From Candidatus Mycolicibacterium alkanivorans (GTDB lineage: Bacteria > Actinomycetota > Actinomycetes > Mycobacteriales > Mycobacteriaceae), in NCBI RefSeq assembly GCF_022760805.1, contig NZ_JAIVFL010000001.1, positions 1,302,001 through 1,366,000 on the forward strand: a DNA stretch of 64,000 bases, written 5' to 3'. Each line of letters opens with the position of its first letter. Positions within the stretch are counted from its first letter, which is position 1. Of the stretch, positions 9,701 through 17,203 are shown piece after piece. Under the pieces are notes generated by a model. The model was not told the origin of the DNA. It made no database searches and saw nothing but the letters and a program-made list of their open reading frames with translations. The position numbers and the translations under genes are program-made.

Positions 9701-10052
9701 AATACTCCTTCGACGTCTTAGGGGCCGTCGCGAAGTTATGCCACTCTGTCCGCGGGCTGATCTCGCGTTCAACGCGTTGCTGCTTGAGGTAGGCGTGGAA
9801 GTCTGTGTCCGTGAATCGTCCGCCGGCTTCCGTCATGTACATCGCACGACGGGACCAGACGATCTCCTTCCTGATGGACATTTGGCTGGCCTGCTGGGCG
9901 ACGCGCGTGTCTGCGCTGGCCTGCTCGGTGTAGCCGATTTTTTCCCAGCCGTCGTACTTGGGAACGTCGGGGGTTTTCCAGGAATAGATGAGCGGAACGA
10001 TCTCGCGGAACGTTCTGATATCCGGACTAGCCACCGATCCTCGCTTGCTCAT
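6747..10052 (-). CDS. GIY-YIG-like nuclease / SF2 helicase / methyltransferase-half fusion protein (restriction enzyme)
   Basis: The protein has about 1,101 residues. Residues 20-95 look like a GIY-YIG nuclease of the T5orf172/MUG113 type: PLIYSW, then GWEKIGYT and a conserved R in ADTRVAQQ, and a later E. Residues 140-560 form a superfamily 2 helicase: Walker A in NAKPRFGKT (166-173), VIDEAHEG, LSGTPFKA. A long charged coiled coil follows. The C terminus has FTPSPVVKMMVDTLE and DLFSTAGLFLMEL, the first half of an N6-adenine methyltransferase with a modified motif I, and it lacks NPPY. ATG 10052 overlaps the upstream methyltransferase gene by 26 nt; GTG 10034 is an alternative. The next gene begins 1 nt downstream and would have supplied NPPF. 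Confidence 0.85.
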   Translation of the reverse strand: MSKRGSVASPDIRTFREIVPLIYSWKTPDVPKYDGWEKIGYTEQASADTRVAQQASQMSIRKEIVWSRRAMYMTEAGGRFTDTDFHAYLKQQRVEREISPRTEWHNFATAPKTSKEYFNDFAGQDFTQFRSDSVEDDYVLRPEQQAAVDQAVDAFQEGKAEVLWNAKPRFGKTLTAYELMRTLDVRTVLIVTNRPAIANSWYDDFARFIAHQTTFRFVSESPSLAGRSPMTREQWRAYSANHQDDHPRIVEFISLQDLKGSQYFGGSYDKLQHIAQVDWDLLVIDEAHEGIVTTKTDVAFDQIKRQRTLHLSGTPFKALASGRFGPDQIFNWTYEDEQVARHQWEDDARENPYAALPTLNLLTYQISRMITDRLSEGVAIDEDEANIDFAFDLNEFFATKETGFFEHETDVIKFLNCMTTNDKYPFSTPALREEIRHSFWLLNRVASAKALQRLLKNHEVFKDYTVILAAGDGRSYDDNDPVAVGKSLEKVRKAIGDAEKTGGKTITLSVGQLTTGVTVPEWTAVIMLSNLSSPAAYMQAAFRAQNPCTFERAGQVFQKQNAYIFDFAPERTLTIFDAFANNLNPNPSGDLVVRQQNIRRLLNFFPVLGEDSAGRMIELDASQVLTFPQVFKAREVVRRGFLSNLLFANVAGIFRYSEHVTKILDKLPSAKQGKVSTGQGIEIPHPPPVTDPNGNVQVDVETVINSKVAELGKPVYSSEDIATVEPDTPAYTAASQIAKSVIEQSREKRQELKETYGLTAKEVERDEKRTEQSVKDQVERAYTEYNIASKHLDNELKNAATEAEAQAVEAKKAEKDEAFKKGILDIVDGTMESIVPEVVTREETRKEQKRANQAMEDARSHLRGFARTIPMFLMAYGDVGIRLSNFDDYTPDDVFEEITGITEAEFRLLRDGQEVTDENGVVAMIPGLFDEAVFDEAIREFLDKKAALADYFDDAQTEDIFAYIPQQKTSLVFTPSPVVKMMVDTLETEDPDVFTDPTKTFADLFSTAGLFLMELVRRLDTGLASVFPDQDVRLRHILTSQIFEMSHNAILHRITIEAVSGGVSERKAWIEESGHFRIGDLARMSKAERQKTVDDMLTGGN

Positions 10053-10674
10053 GAATCTGGTCGATCGGGCACTCCGCGAAAGTGTCGTAGGCGGTGAAGT
10101 CAATCATGCTGTCCTCGCGCAGCGCGGCAAATTTGAACGGCTCGCGCTGAACCATCGCGGCGGCCCCGACGATCCGGTTCCACCACGAAAACTGGAGCTC
10201 CTCACCAAGCCAGGTCAGGCCTGTGAGGGTGTCGCCGCGAACGATGTTGGTGTCGATAAGAAATGCCGCAGCTCGCCATAGGTTCGTGGTCGTACGGCAC
10301 GGAACGTCGTGGCTGGTGTGGAAGCGCACGAACTCCTTTAGCATGGCCTGCTTGGCGTCTCGGTGGTTGTCCTCCAACAACTCGATGCCGTAGATCGACG
10401 CCAAAGCGAACAGGGACTCCTCGGCCCATGTCTTCGGCGGGTACCGCTTCTCGATCGCGCTGAGTTTCCGTTGCAGGATGGCGACAAGGAAGTTGCCGTG
10501 ACCGGCCGAGGGCTCAAGGAAGGTCTTGTCGACGAAATCCGGGCCGGCTTCCAACTCGTCTCGAACCAGGTCGAGCATCCGGTGGACCATGTGACGGGGC
10601 GTGAAAACCTCACCGTAGGTCTTCACTCGGTGACGGGACTTTACCGCCTGCTCCTCAACGATCGCTTGCGTCAT
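10027..10674 (-). CDS. DNA methyltransferase half carrying motifs X and I, first gene of the restriction-type operon
   Basis: The protein has 215 residues. YGEVFTPRHMVHRMLDLV is the usual FTP region, FLEPSAGHGNFLVAIL is SAM motif I, and IYGIELLEDN carries the motif II acid. No NPPY/F catalytic motif is present and the length is half that of a complete enzyme, so it should need a partner. The truncated gene at 6745 (NPPF) is the natural candidate. It overlaps the nuclease-helicase gene, so the two are co-translated. With that partner destroyed, methylation by this system is probably lost. This is inference from motif content. Confidence 0.85.
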   Translation of the reverse strand: MTQAIVEEQAVKSRHRVKTYGEVFTPRHMVHRMLDLVRDELEAGPDFVDKTFLEPSAGHGNFLVAILQRKLSAIEKRYPPKTWAEESLFALASIYGIELLEDNHRDAKQAMLKEFVRFHTSHDVPCRTTTNLWRAAAFLIDTNIVRGDTLTGLTWLGEELQFSWWNRIVGAAAMVQREPFKFAALREDSMIDFTAYDTFAECPIDQIHEQARIGG

Positions 10675-10808
10675 CGGTCTCTCCCGTCCACACCGCGGGG
10701 AGTCACTGGCGGAGGCGCGGCGCTCTCCATTCTGCAGGTCGAGTCCCCTCCCGCCAGACGCTGGGACCGTCCCGACGCTTTGCTCATGTTCGCGCTCGCT
10801 TTCGAGAC

Positions 10809-10864
10809 GTCACCCCCGAGGGGGCGAGTCGACGCGAACGCATCCGATGTCACCCCTGTCACCC
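10809..10864. promoter_or_regulatory. Triple GTCACCC motif, possible operator
   Basis: GTCACCC occurs at 10,809, 10,849 and 10,858, and the first copy is followed by CCCCGAGGGGG, a short palindrome. It lies 135-190 bp upstream of the methyltransferase start. Restriction operons are often controlled through short repeated operators, but no controller protein is visible, so the role is a guess. Confidence 0.25.
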
Positions 10865-11087
10865 AACCATTGTGTCGTAACCCTGCGACACTGACCCTCA
10901 TCGACATGGACTGCACTCGATCGTTGTCCCCCACGCCCAACGTCTAGGGACACTGCACGACCGCTGATCAACACCAGCCATCGAGTCCTCATGGACGGAC
11001 CGCCCTACCGACCCCGGAAACGACCACGGCCAGCCACCACCTGACAAGCCGTCGCACCACCGGCCCAGCAGCAGCGCCCGAACACGG

Positions 11088-11125
11088 GGAATTACGTGAC
11101 GGCAACCCCTGAGGAATTACGTGAC
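11088..11125. repeat. 13-bp direct repeat GGAATTACGTGAC, two copies
   Basis: GGAATTACGTGAC occurs at 11,088-11,100 and 11,113-11,125, spaced 25 bp start to start, and both copies are followed by a G/C-rich G. Closely spaced direct repeats like this are typical of the ends of IS21-family elements in actinobacteria, so this may be a solo relic end. No transposase gene is nearby. It could equally be a regulator-binding site. Confidence 0.4.
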
Positions 11126-11159
11126 CGTCGGCACTTATGGTGGCAGACTGAAAGGGGAG

Positions 11160-11531
11160 TCAGTCTGTGTAGTTAAAGGGTTGCAGGCCAGCAACTCTCA
11201 TCAGAATCACTCGTGCTCCGTAAAACTTCCGAAGTACCTGACTCAAGTCACGGGCGGCATCCGCCAACTGTGAGCGGGACACGGGGTCGCCCAGCGTGGA
11301 AAGCGCCTCGGTTGCTTCCTGAAGGGCTTCAAGGTATTCGATGACGTCGCTTGTATATCTGGCGGTCGTGATTGCGGTGGCGTTGCCGGGCCGGCGGAGG
11401 TGATCGCGCATGAGACCAACCCAGTCTTTGATTGTCCGTTGATCGAACTTGTGTAAGGCGGTGAGGATCCATCGACGCAAGACTGGTTGGCGCCTTGGAA
11501 GTGAGTGGAGTAACGGTGACGGAGCGTTCAT
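11160..11531 (-). CDS. Hypothetical 123-aa protein with a decayed paralogue at 18.2-18.4 kb
   Basis: The product is a helical, basic protein that I do not recognise. Its C terminus (SRSQLADAARDLSQVLRKFY, ending FNYTD) closely parallels the tail of the broken reading frame at 18,193-18,420 (RHQLADAALDLKSALDGLYE, ending VTYD). There is no signal peptide or membrane segment. It lies downstream of the protease gene (104-bp gap) on the same strand, so it may be the last gene of the ATPase-protease operon. Its recurrence on both sides of the island end suggests a family associated with mobile elements or defence. No function can be stated. Confidence 0.6.
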   Translation of the reverse strand: MNAPSPLLHSLPRRQPVLRRWILTALHKFDQRTIKDWVGLMRDHLRRPGNATAITTARYTSDVIEYLEALQEATEALSTLGDPVSRSQLADAARDLSQVLRKFYGARVILMRVAGLQPFNYTD

Positions 11532-11635
11532 AGCCCGACGCTACGACTGCCGAATCGACTCTAGCAACGCCCAAAGCCCACCGATCTGAAGTTCTTAGGG
11601 CGTACGCATTCGGCCGAAAAATACTGGGCGAGGGG

Positions 11636-14197
11636 CTATGTCGCGGTGATCTCGGTTTCGATCGGGATCTGCAGCTGTGTAGCGATCGGGGTGTAAAGGT
11701 CTATCCCTAGTTCCGCTGTTCTCAACGACAGAATGAGCGCGTACCGGACTGGAAGATCCTTCCGATCGCTCCGGCCGTTGTTCTTCCACCAACCCCCGAC
11801 TGGGAATACAGCGACTGAGTTGCAGCGCGCCAGCTCACTCCCGGATCCAGTCCACTCGTCCTGGTGGAGCGACCCAAGGTTGCGTTGCTGCTCACCGAGG
11901 AGCCATCGGTCAGTTGTCGTTGCTCCGCCGGCTCCTCCGTCTTCCTGTACTTGCGCATCGCGATTGATGCGGTTTATGAATTCCTGACGGGTCTCGACTT
12001 GGCCCTGAAGGTCGAAACGCAGCGAGTGTGAAGCGTACGCATACCGATTTCGCCAGCCCCGACGCGAAGCTGAGGGCTCGATGAAGTAAGACAGGGTGAT
12101 TCGCAACCGCACATCCGCGGCGCCGAGTTCCTCAAGCGCCTCGCGCGGCCATGGCAAGGTGTGGAGCCGGAACTGCCTCATGTGGAAGTCCGCGCCTTCG
12201 AACGGGACGAACTGGTCTTGAGTGACGAGAGTGACTGCCCGCGTTGAAGAATTCAGCACCGCATCCTCCTTCGGCGCACCCCAGCCGTAACGCCGTAGTT
12301 GTTCGAGGCGCTTCTTCTTCCCCTGAGGGGGATGGATCCTCCGATCCATCGCGGGCGTCCAGTCCGCCTCGTGGGTCAACAATCCCCGGATGGACTCCGG
12401 CCAGTAGGCGGGGTATCTGTCCATAGCCAGCACGGCGAGACGCGCGGCTTGGGCAGCGGCGGCGCTTGTGGCATTTGCAGAGGTCAGGGCAATGTCACTC
12501 GTATTACTGGTGGAGCGCAGGGAGAGGATCGGCAGTTTGTCCTCGAACATCTGCCCGCCGTCGGTGAGGACATTTCCGCCCTCCATGCAGATATCCGGCT
12601 TTATCGGTGTCTTCCGGTGCTTGAACAACATCGATGTCCGGCTATGTGGCGACAGTTCTCCGGGCTCGGCGAGAGGTTTCCAACCGGCGTACTGGGGATG
12701 CTGGGGAGTCTCTGTCATTTCGGTGTAGGCGCCAACCGTCAAAGCGTTCCATGCTTGTGCGGGGTCTTCGATAGCAGACAGGTCCGAGTTGGTGAGGTGA
12801 TCACCGACGTAGGCGTCGACATTGCCCGCCGCAACAACGATCAGCCGGGAAGCGTCAGCGTCCGGTAACGAGATCAGTCGAAACTGGTCACCGTCGCGAT
12901 CGGAGTCAGTGCCCACCGCCAAGGCGTCGATCGCAGCCGACCACAGTGTGGGCTCACCTGGATTGTCCGGCTCGGCGCTGAGCGTCAGTGCGAACACCCG
13001 CGGGCGATCGGCCGTGATCTCCGGCAGCGCAACGGCCTGGACTGTGGCGCTCCCGTCGTCCAGCGGATCCAAACTCGCTTCATCGGGTCCTGGTTCCATA
13101 CGAACCGATTCGAGGCGATGGCGCAGTCGGATCGGTTCGGCACTCTGTAGCGCGGCATCGAGGTCTCCAAACAGCGCGATGCCGGCCATAGATGTGCCGT
13201 GTCCGTAAGGGTTCATGTCGGTGCCGGAAGTGCCGATGACAGTGTGCAGGTCAGACTGGTCTAACGACGCGGCGAGAAGTACATGGTTGCGAAACACCCC
13301 GGTGTCGAGATGGCAGACGGCCGGCGCGTCATCGTCGGCCGCACTAAGGCGCTCGGCAAGTTCGGAAACGTATTCTCCCTGCTCAGCGGTTGAGAGGTCC
13401 TCGATTGTTTCGATGAATTCGGGCCGTCGAATTTCTGCTACGGGCACAGCGGTGAAAGGCAATGGTTGGAGCTCGGCCCAACTAGCTTCAATCCAAAAAA
13501 CAGCGCGGTCACGAAATCGGAACGACCGCGACTGTATCCGAAGTTCGTGTGCGACAGCGTAGCCACGGATAATGTCCACGTGCGCGCTGGCCGTGTCCAG
13601 CCAGAGTTCCCACCAGTGCCGGCCATGTCGAGGCGGCTCTCCCTCCGACGTCCACAGGTCATCCAGGACTGCGGAACGGATGCGTGAGATGTTGGCAACC
13701 AGGTCTTGGTTTTTGGGATTGCCTTTCTTCGTGTTCTCGGCGAGATAGTCCTCGAAGAGCTTCATGAATGCTGCGCGGTGTTTGTCCGAAACCCACACCG
13801 TCGCTCGCTCGGGTTCTGTCTCCGTCGCCGGCCGCACTGAAAGGAGTAGCCACCTCGGCTGTTTGGGTACCTTCTGGTGCCTGGTCAGGCTGTTGAGGGA
13901 ATCAAGTTTTAGCGGATAAGCGGCACCTTCCCCCTCAAGCACGACGATTGTGCCCTGCGCCCCTAGCTCGTCGTCGGTGAACTCGGTGGCCACGCGCGCG
14001 GCCTCAGAGGCGGTGAATGACTCTTCGAGCTCACCGTTGAGGGCAGCTCCATGCGAAGCGCGATTGACCTTGCGCCGTTTGCTAGGGCCGCCACCTCCGT
14101 CGGCGTAACGACGGAACTCCTCAGAACCCGAATATCCCTGAACGTAGAGATGGTCGTACTGTTCTCCCCCGGCTGTCGAGTCGCCCCCTTCAGCCAA
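11636..14197 (-). CDS. ietS: Subtilisin-like serine protease of an IetAS-type defence module
   Basis: The protein has 853 residues and is an S8-family peptidase. Catalytic Asp298 is in VCHLDTGVF, His333 in YGHGTSMAG, Asn459 in VVAAGN and Ser578 in SANATSAAAA. A long N-terminal domain of about 280 residues precedes the protease and a beta-rich domain follows. There is no signal peptide, so it acts in the cytoplasm. Its start overlaps the AAA ATPase stop by 8 nt. An AAA ATPase followed by a cytoplasmic subtilase of this size is the defining layout of IetAS, known as an anti-phage system and earlier as a plasmid stability pair. Assignment is by architecture. Confidence 0.8.
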   Translation of the reverse strand: MAEGGDSTAGGEQYDHLYVQGYSGSEEFRRYADGGGGPSKRRKVNRASHGAALNGELEESFTASEAARVATEFTDDELGAQGTIVVLEGEGAAYPLKLDSLNSLTRHQKVPKQPRWLLLSVRPATETEPERATVWVSDKHRAAFMKLFEDYLAENTKKGNPKNQDLVANISRIRSAVLDDLWTSEGEPPRHGRHWWELWLDTASAHVDIIRGYAVAHELRIQSRSFRFRDRAVFWIEASWAELQPLPFTAVPVAEIRRPEFIETIEDLSTAEQGEYVSELAERLSAADDDAPAVCHLDTGVFRNHVLLAASLDQSDLHTVIGTSGTDMNPYGHGTSMAGIALFGDLDAALQSAEPIRLRHRLESVRMEPGPDEASLDPLDDGSATVQAVALPEITADRPRVFALTLSAEPDNPGEPTLWSAAIDALAVGTDSDRDGDQFRLISLPDADASRLIVVAAGNVDAYVGDHLTNSDLSAIEDPAQAWNALTVGAYTEMTETPQHPQYAGWKPLAEPGELSPHSRTSMLFKHRKTPIKPDICMEGGNVLTDGGQMFEDKLPILSLRSTSNTSDIALTSANATSAAAAQAARLAVLAMDRYPAYWPESIRGLLTHEADWTPAMDRRIHPPQGKKKRLEQLRRYGWGAPKEDAVLNSSTRAVTLVTQDQFVPFEGADFHMRQFRLHTLPWPREALEELGAADVRLRITLSYFIEPSASRRGWRNRYAYASHSLRFDLQGQVETRQEFINRINRDAQVQEDGGAGGATTTDRWLLGEQQRNLGSLHQDEWTGSGSELARCNSVAVFPVGGWWKNNGRSDRKDLPVRYALILSLRTAELGIDLYTPIATQLQIPIETEITAT

Positions 14198-15158
14198 GGG
14201 TTGCCGATCGACGAGCCTTCAGAGCCACGATGACGTCCTCTCGCTCCACCTGTGTTTCGCCACGCATGAGCACAGCTTTGGCCGCCGACTCGGCAGCTTT
14301 GACGAGATCAGCATGGCTTAGGCCGTCGGTGTACCTGCCGAGTTTGGTCAAATCTGTCTTGGCAGCCAGTGAGCCGAGCCGTCCCCGCATGACCGTCACG
14401 GCCTGACGCGCATCCGGAAGCGTGTAGTCGAGGACCATGTCGAACCGGCGGAACAACGCCTTGTCTAGGATCGCGCGGTGATTCGTGGCCGCGATGACGA
14501 TTGACTCCGGGCTTGAGTTCTCAAGGAAGACAAGAAACGAGTTGAGTATCCGGCGGGCCTCGCCGACATCGTTTCCGGAACGATCCGCGCCCAACGCATC
14601 GAACTCGTCGAAAAGATAGACGGCGCGCTCAGCAGCCACAGCGTCGAACACGACACGTAACTTTGAGGCTGTTTCGCCCATGAACTTGCTCAGCAAGCCA
14701 TCGAGACGCACGGTGTACATCGGTAAGGAGAGCTCGGTCGCAAGCACCGACGCCGTCATTGTCTTCCCTGTGCCGGGCGGACCTTCTAGAAGCAAACGGT
14801 GTGACGGCGCGAAGCCGTGTTCGAGAAGGTTCTTTCGCTGACGCTGCTCTGCAAGGATCTGCTTGATCTGGGCGATGCGCTCGGCCGGGGCAACGAGTTC
14901 TCGTAGTTTGACCTGCGGATTCGAGACCTCGACGAGACCAGCCAGATCACCGCGGACTCGAGGAAGGGTGGTGACGTTGGCCAACGGTGCACGTTCGCGC
15001 GACGAGTCCACTGCCTTTTTGATGTTCGCGGCAAGTACGTGGTGTCCTTGGCGGGCTTCTCGCGCGGCGATCTGGAGTGCCACGGAATAGAAGGCTGCAT
15101 CGTCGCCCGCTGCGTGATTTCGAACCATCGCGGTGATGTGTTCGCCCAGCCCAGCCAT
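14190..15158 (-). CDS. ietA: AAA ATPase of an IetAS-type defence module
   Basis: The protein has 322 residues. Walker A GPPGTGKT is at 126-133, Walker B YLFDEFDALG at 181-190, sensor 1 ATNHR, and an arginine-finger region LFRRFD, which is a classical AAA domain. The N-terminal 90 residues are helical and would serve substrate or partner binding. I chose ATG 15158 because a strong AGGGGAGG ribosome-binding site lies just upstream. It overlaps the subtilase gene, so the two proteins are produced together. The ATPase is presumed to regulate the protease; the phage trigger is unknown. Confidence 0.8.
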   Translation of the reverse strand: MAGLGEHITAMVRNHAAGDDAAFYSVALQIAAREARQGHHVLAANIKKAVDSSRERAPLANVTTLPRVRGDLAGLVEVSNPQVKLRELVAPAERIAQIKQILAEQRQRKNLLEHGFAPSHRLLLEGPPGTGKTMTASVLATELSLPMYTVRLDGLLSKFMGETASKLRVVFDAVAAERAVYLFDEFDALGADRSGNDVGEARRILNSFLVFLENSSPESIVIAATNHRAILDKALFRRFDMVLDYTLPDARQAVTVMRGRLGSLAAKTDLTKLGRYTDGLSHADLVKAAESAAKAVLMRGETQVEREDVIVALKARRSATLG

Positions 15159-15330
15159 TTCGCCTCCCCTCCGTCGCCGGTAAATAATGTGTCTCTGATG
15201 GTACGGTCCCAGCGCCATCCGACACTTGGCGTCGGATGATTCGGGGGTGTCGGGCCCAGAAGGGTCTCCACCTGCCGTTTTCCGTGCCAACCAATCTCCT
15301 TGGGATCCAACTAGGCGCTAGTTCGGATGC

Positions 15331-16815
15331 TCAGCCGAGGTTCAAAGCTGTCGCGAGCTGCGACGCGAAGGCCGGCCCGTGGTTGACCAGTGCGTATCCG
15401 CCGGCGAGGCCGCCTCGATTGCACAGGCTCCGTCGTCGCCGCATCCGCCGATGCACGACGACGCCGGTGTTGTGGTCGACGCGTGGAACCAGGCGCGTGG
15501 CCGTGCGCGGCACAACGGCGGTGGGGAAGCGGCTAGCGGAATCGCCGTACACCGCCTGGTTGCGTGACCACCGCCGCACGATGCGACGCGCAGCCAGGTA
15601 GGCGTCCTGGGGCACTTCCACGACGGCGACCGCCTTGTTCAGTCCGTACACGCCCCAGAACCGACCTGGCCCGCGCCCGGGCCGCCGCCACACTTCGGGC
15701 ACGATGTGCTGGTATTCCTTGTCGCCTTGCAGGTTTGGCGACGAGTGCTTGGTGAAGTAGATGGCCAACCGTTTCGGATCGCAGGCCCGTAGTCCGTTGC
15801 GCACGTCGATCGCCGTGCCGGCGAGGCGGTGCCGTGCCTTCTGCTCGGCGTCAGGATGGTCGACAACTTGAACCCAGGTTTCGGACAACCAACGCGCGAA
15901 GCTCTGACCTGAGCGCCCCGGTGACATTGGTGGCGCCATCCACAGGTGGATATGCGGAGCGCCGCGTCGCTGAAACTCCAGCTTCCAGATGTAGCGAGCC
16001 GGCTCGCCGTACTCGCGTTGAAAGCGCTTGCGCCACAGCACCATGTGCCGCTTCACGCTGGCCCCGTCGGGGGCGACGACTTCCCAATCCCCGGGGTAGG
16101 TGAGCGTGACCATCGCAGGCACGCGGCCGGATTCGACAAGTGGGCTGTAGTCGAGTTCGGCGAAGGTGCGGCACATCGAGGATCGTGATTTCCGGGACCA
16201 TTCGGTGATGACACCGCCGGAACTGCGCTGGTCATTTTCCGTAGCCCGATGATCGTCCCCGGCAGCCAGATCGTTCTTGACTCGAAGCTCTGCATCGTCA
16301 ACGTCACGTTGGTGATGTCCAAAGGCCCGTTCGGCGGTCTTCTCGGCACGAACAGGATTGGTCCAGCTCAGTCGCACAACACCAGGACCGACGGTGATGC
16401 GAAACCGTCCGGATTCCGGCTCGACCCCGCGACGCGCAGGACCTGATGCCCACGGAGCCGCAGGCTCGAACAACGCCGCAGCGGCGGCGACCATCTCGGG
16501 ACTCGGGAACCGAAGACCCAACGCATCGACCGCCCGCAGCTCGCCGGTCGCGGTCCCGTCACCGATCGATTCGCGGACATTTTCGGCACATATAACAAGC
16601 CCGCCGGCCGCGGCCGGGTTGAGGCCGGGTGCCTCGGTCGACGTACGGCCGACCGCTGGCGCTCTTCCGCCCTGCGGCCTGGCGGCCTCGGGCGCTCGCG
16701 ACCTCCCGTCCACCGCGGCACCCGCGGAACCGAGCCCGAATGGCGGTCCATCAGGTGCCGATGAGCCGTCCGCCGGTGGTGTCGAGACGGTGGCTGATGG
16801 TGCGAATCTGGGCAT
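15331..16815 (-). CDS. Rolling-circle (HUH) replication initiator of an integrated element
   Basis: The protein has about 494 residues. The core contains VTLTYPGDW, the HUH metal-binding motif in RGAPHIHLWMAPP (about 288-290) and a candidate nucleophilic tyrosine in AIYFTKHSS (about 353), as in actinobacterial plasmid and AICE RepSA-type initiators. The N-terminal 200 residues are low-complexity Pro/Ala-rich and less certain. ATG 16815 was chosen over the TTG at 16860. It is the gene nearest the tRNA-Phe scar. In intact elements rep usually sits beside xis-int, but neither is seen here. This suggests an integrated element that can no longer excise by itself. Confidence 0.75.
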   Translation of the reverse strand: MPRFAPSATVSTPPADGSSAPDGPPFGLGSAGAAVDGRSRAPEAARPQGGRAPAVGRTSTEAPGLNPAAAGGLVICAENVRESIGDGTATGELRAVDALGLRFPSPEMVAAAAALFEPAAPWASGPARRGVEPESGRFRITVGPGVVRLSWTNPVRAEKTAERAFGHHQRDVDDAELRVKNDLAAGDDHRATENDQRSSGGVITEWSRKSRSSMCRTFAELDYSPLVESGRVPAMVTLTYPGDWEVVAPDGASVKRHMVLWRKRFQREYGEPARYIWKLEFQRRGAPHIHLWMAPPMSPGRSGQSFARWLSETWVQVVDHPDAEQKARHRLAGTAIDVRNGLRACDPKRLAIYFTKHSSPNLQGDKEYQHIVPEVWRRPGRGPGRFWGVYGLNKAVAVVEVPQDAYLAARRIVRRWSRNQAVYGDSASRFPTAVVPRTATRLVPRVDHNTGVVVHRRMRRRRSLCNRGGLAGGYALVNHGPAFASQLATALNLG

Positions 16816-17203
16816 CGGGATGCCTGCTCCCCGGAGCCTCCGAGGCCGCCCACAACGCAAACGGCAGCACTGAAGCTCCTGGTCAGGAGCGCAAGCACCG
16901 TGTCCGGTTTATGTCCGTTCGTCGGACAGACTGAATACGTCAGCGCAGCTCAATGCGGCGCATACGACGCATAGACTCAGATAAACCGCAGGTCAGTGGC
17001 TATCCCGTCCGCCTGAAAAGCGGAAGGTCGCCGGTTCGATCCCGGCCCTGGCCACCAGTGGATCACCCGTGCTGAGAGCAGTCGGGTCGGGATGCGGTGC
17101 GCCATAGTGACCGATCCACCCACGCCAATGTCCGATCCGAGCGGCCATCGCTACACTTCTTCGTGCGCCTTCAACGAAGGTTCTCAGCCTGCTCGCTGGT
17201 CAG
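16816..17203. other. Non-coding stretch holding the island end
   Basis: Apart from the tRNA-Phe scar (17,006-17,057) there is no gene here. It contains TGTCCG and CGGACA arranged as a short inverted repeat at about 16,900-16,931, upstream of rep, a possible origin or regulatory hairpin. Confidence 0.4.
17006..17057 (+). other. 3' half of tRNA-Phe left at an integration site (attR-like)
   Basis: The sequence gives an anticodon stem-loop TCCGC-CTGAAAA-GCGGA with anticodon GAA, a variable loop, a T arm GCCGG-TTCGATC-CCGGC, the acceptor 3' strand CCTGGCC, A, and encoded CCA. The 5' side (acceptor strand GGCCAGG and D arm) is missing: upstream bases do not pair with CCTGGCC. It therefore cannot make a functional tRNA and is the duplicated attachment site produced by integration into a tRNA-Phe gene. 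The orientation predicts that the intact gene lies to the left. Confidence 0.8.

Larger units (their letters stand above)
10675..11159. other. Non-coding stretch upstream of the restriction-type operon
   Basis: I see no credible gene in these 485 bases. The stretch holds the presumed leftward promoter of the methyltransferase operon, a triple GTCACCC motif (10,809-10,864) and a 13-bp direct repeat (11,088-11,125). Short open frames here have atypical composition and no recognisable family. Confidence 0.5.
1..17057. other. Right part of a tRNA-Phe-associated genomic (defence) island
   Basis: This is an inferred region. Its right limit is a tRNA-Phe 3' half in plus orientation at 17,006-17,057, the scar left when an integrase inserts into a tRNA 3' end. 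By that logic the reconstituted intact tRNA-Phe should lie left of the window. Everything inside reads leftward and is accessory: rep, IetAS-like pair, orphan gene, restriction-type operon, recombinase trio, hsdM. No integrase of the tRNA-specific kind and no transfer gene is seen in the visible part, so it may be a decayed integrative or conjugative element, or those genes lie further left. The left boundary is unknown. Confidence 0.6.

Noticed and set aside
17006..17057. A functional tRNA-Phe gene
   Set aside because: The acceptor 5' strand and D arm are missing, so it cannot fold as a tRNA; interpreted as an attachment scar.
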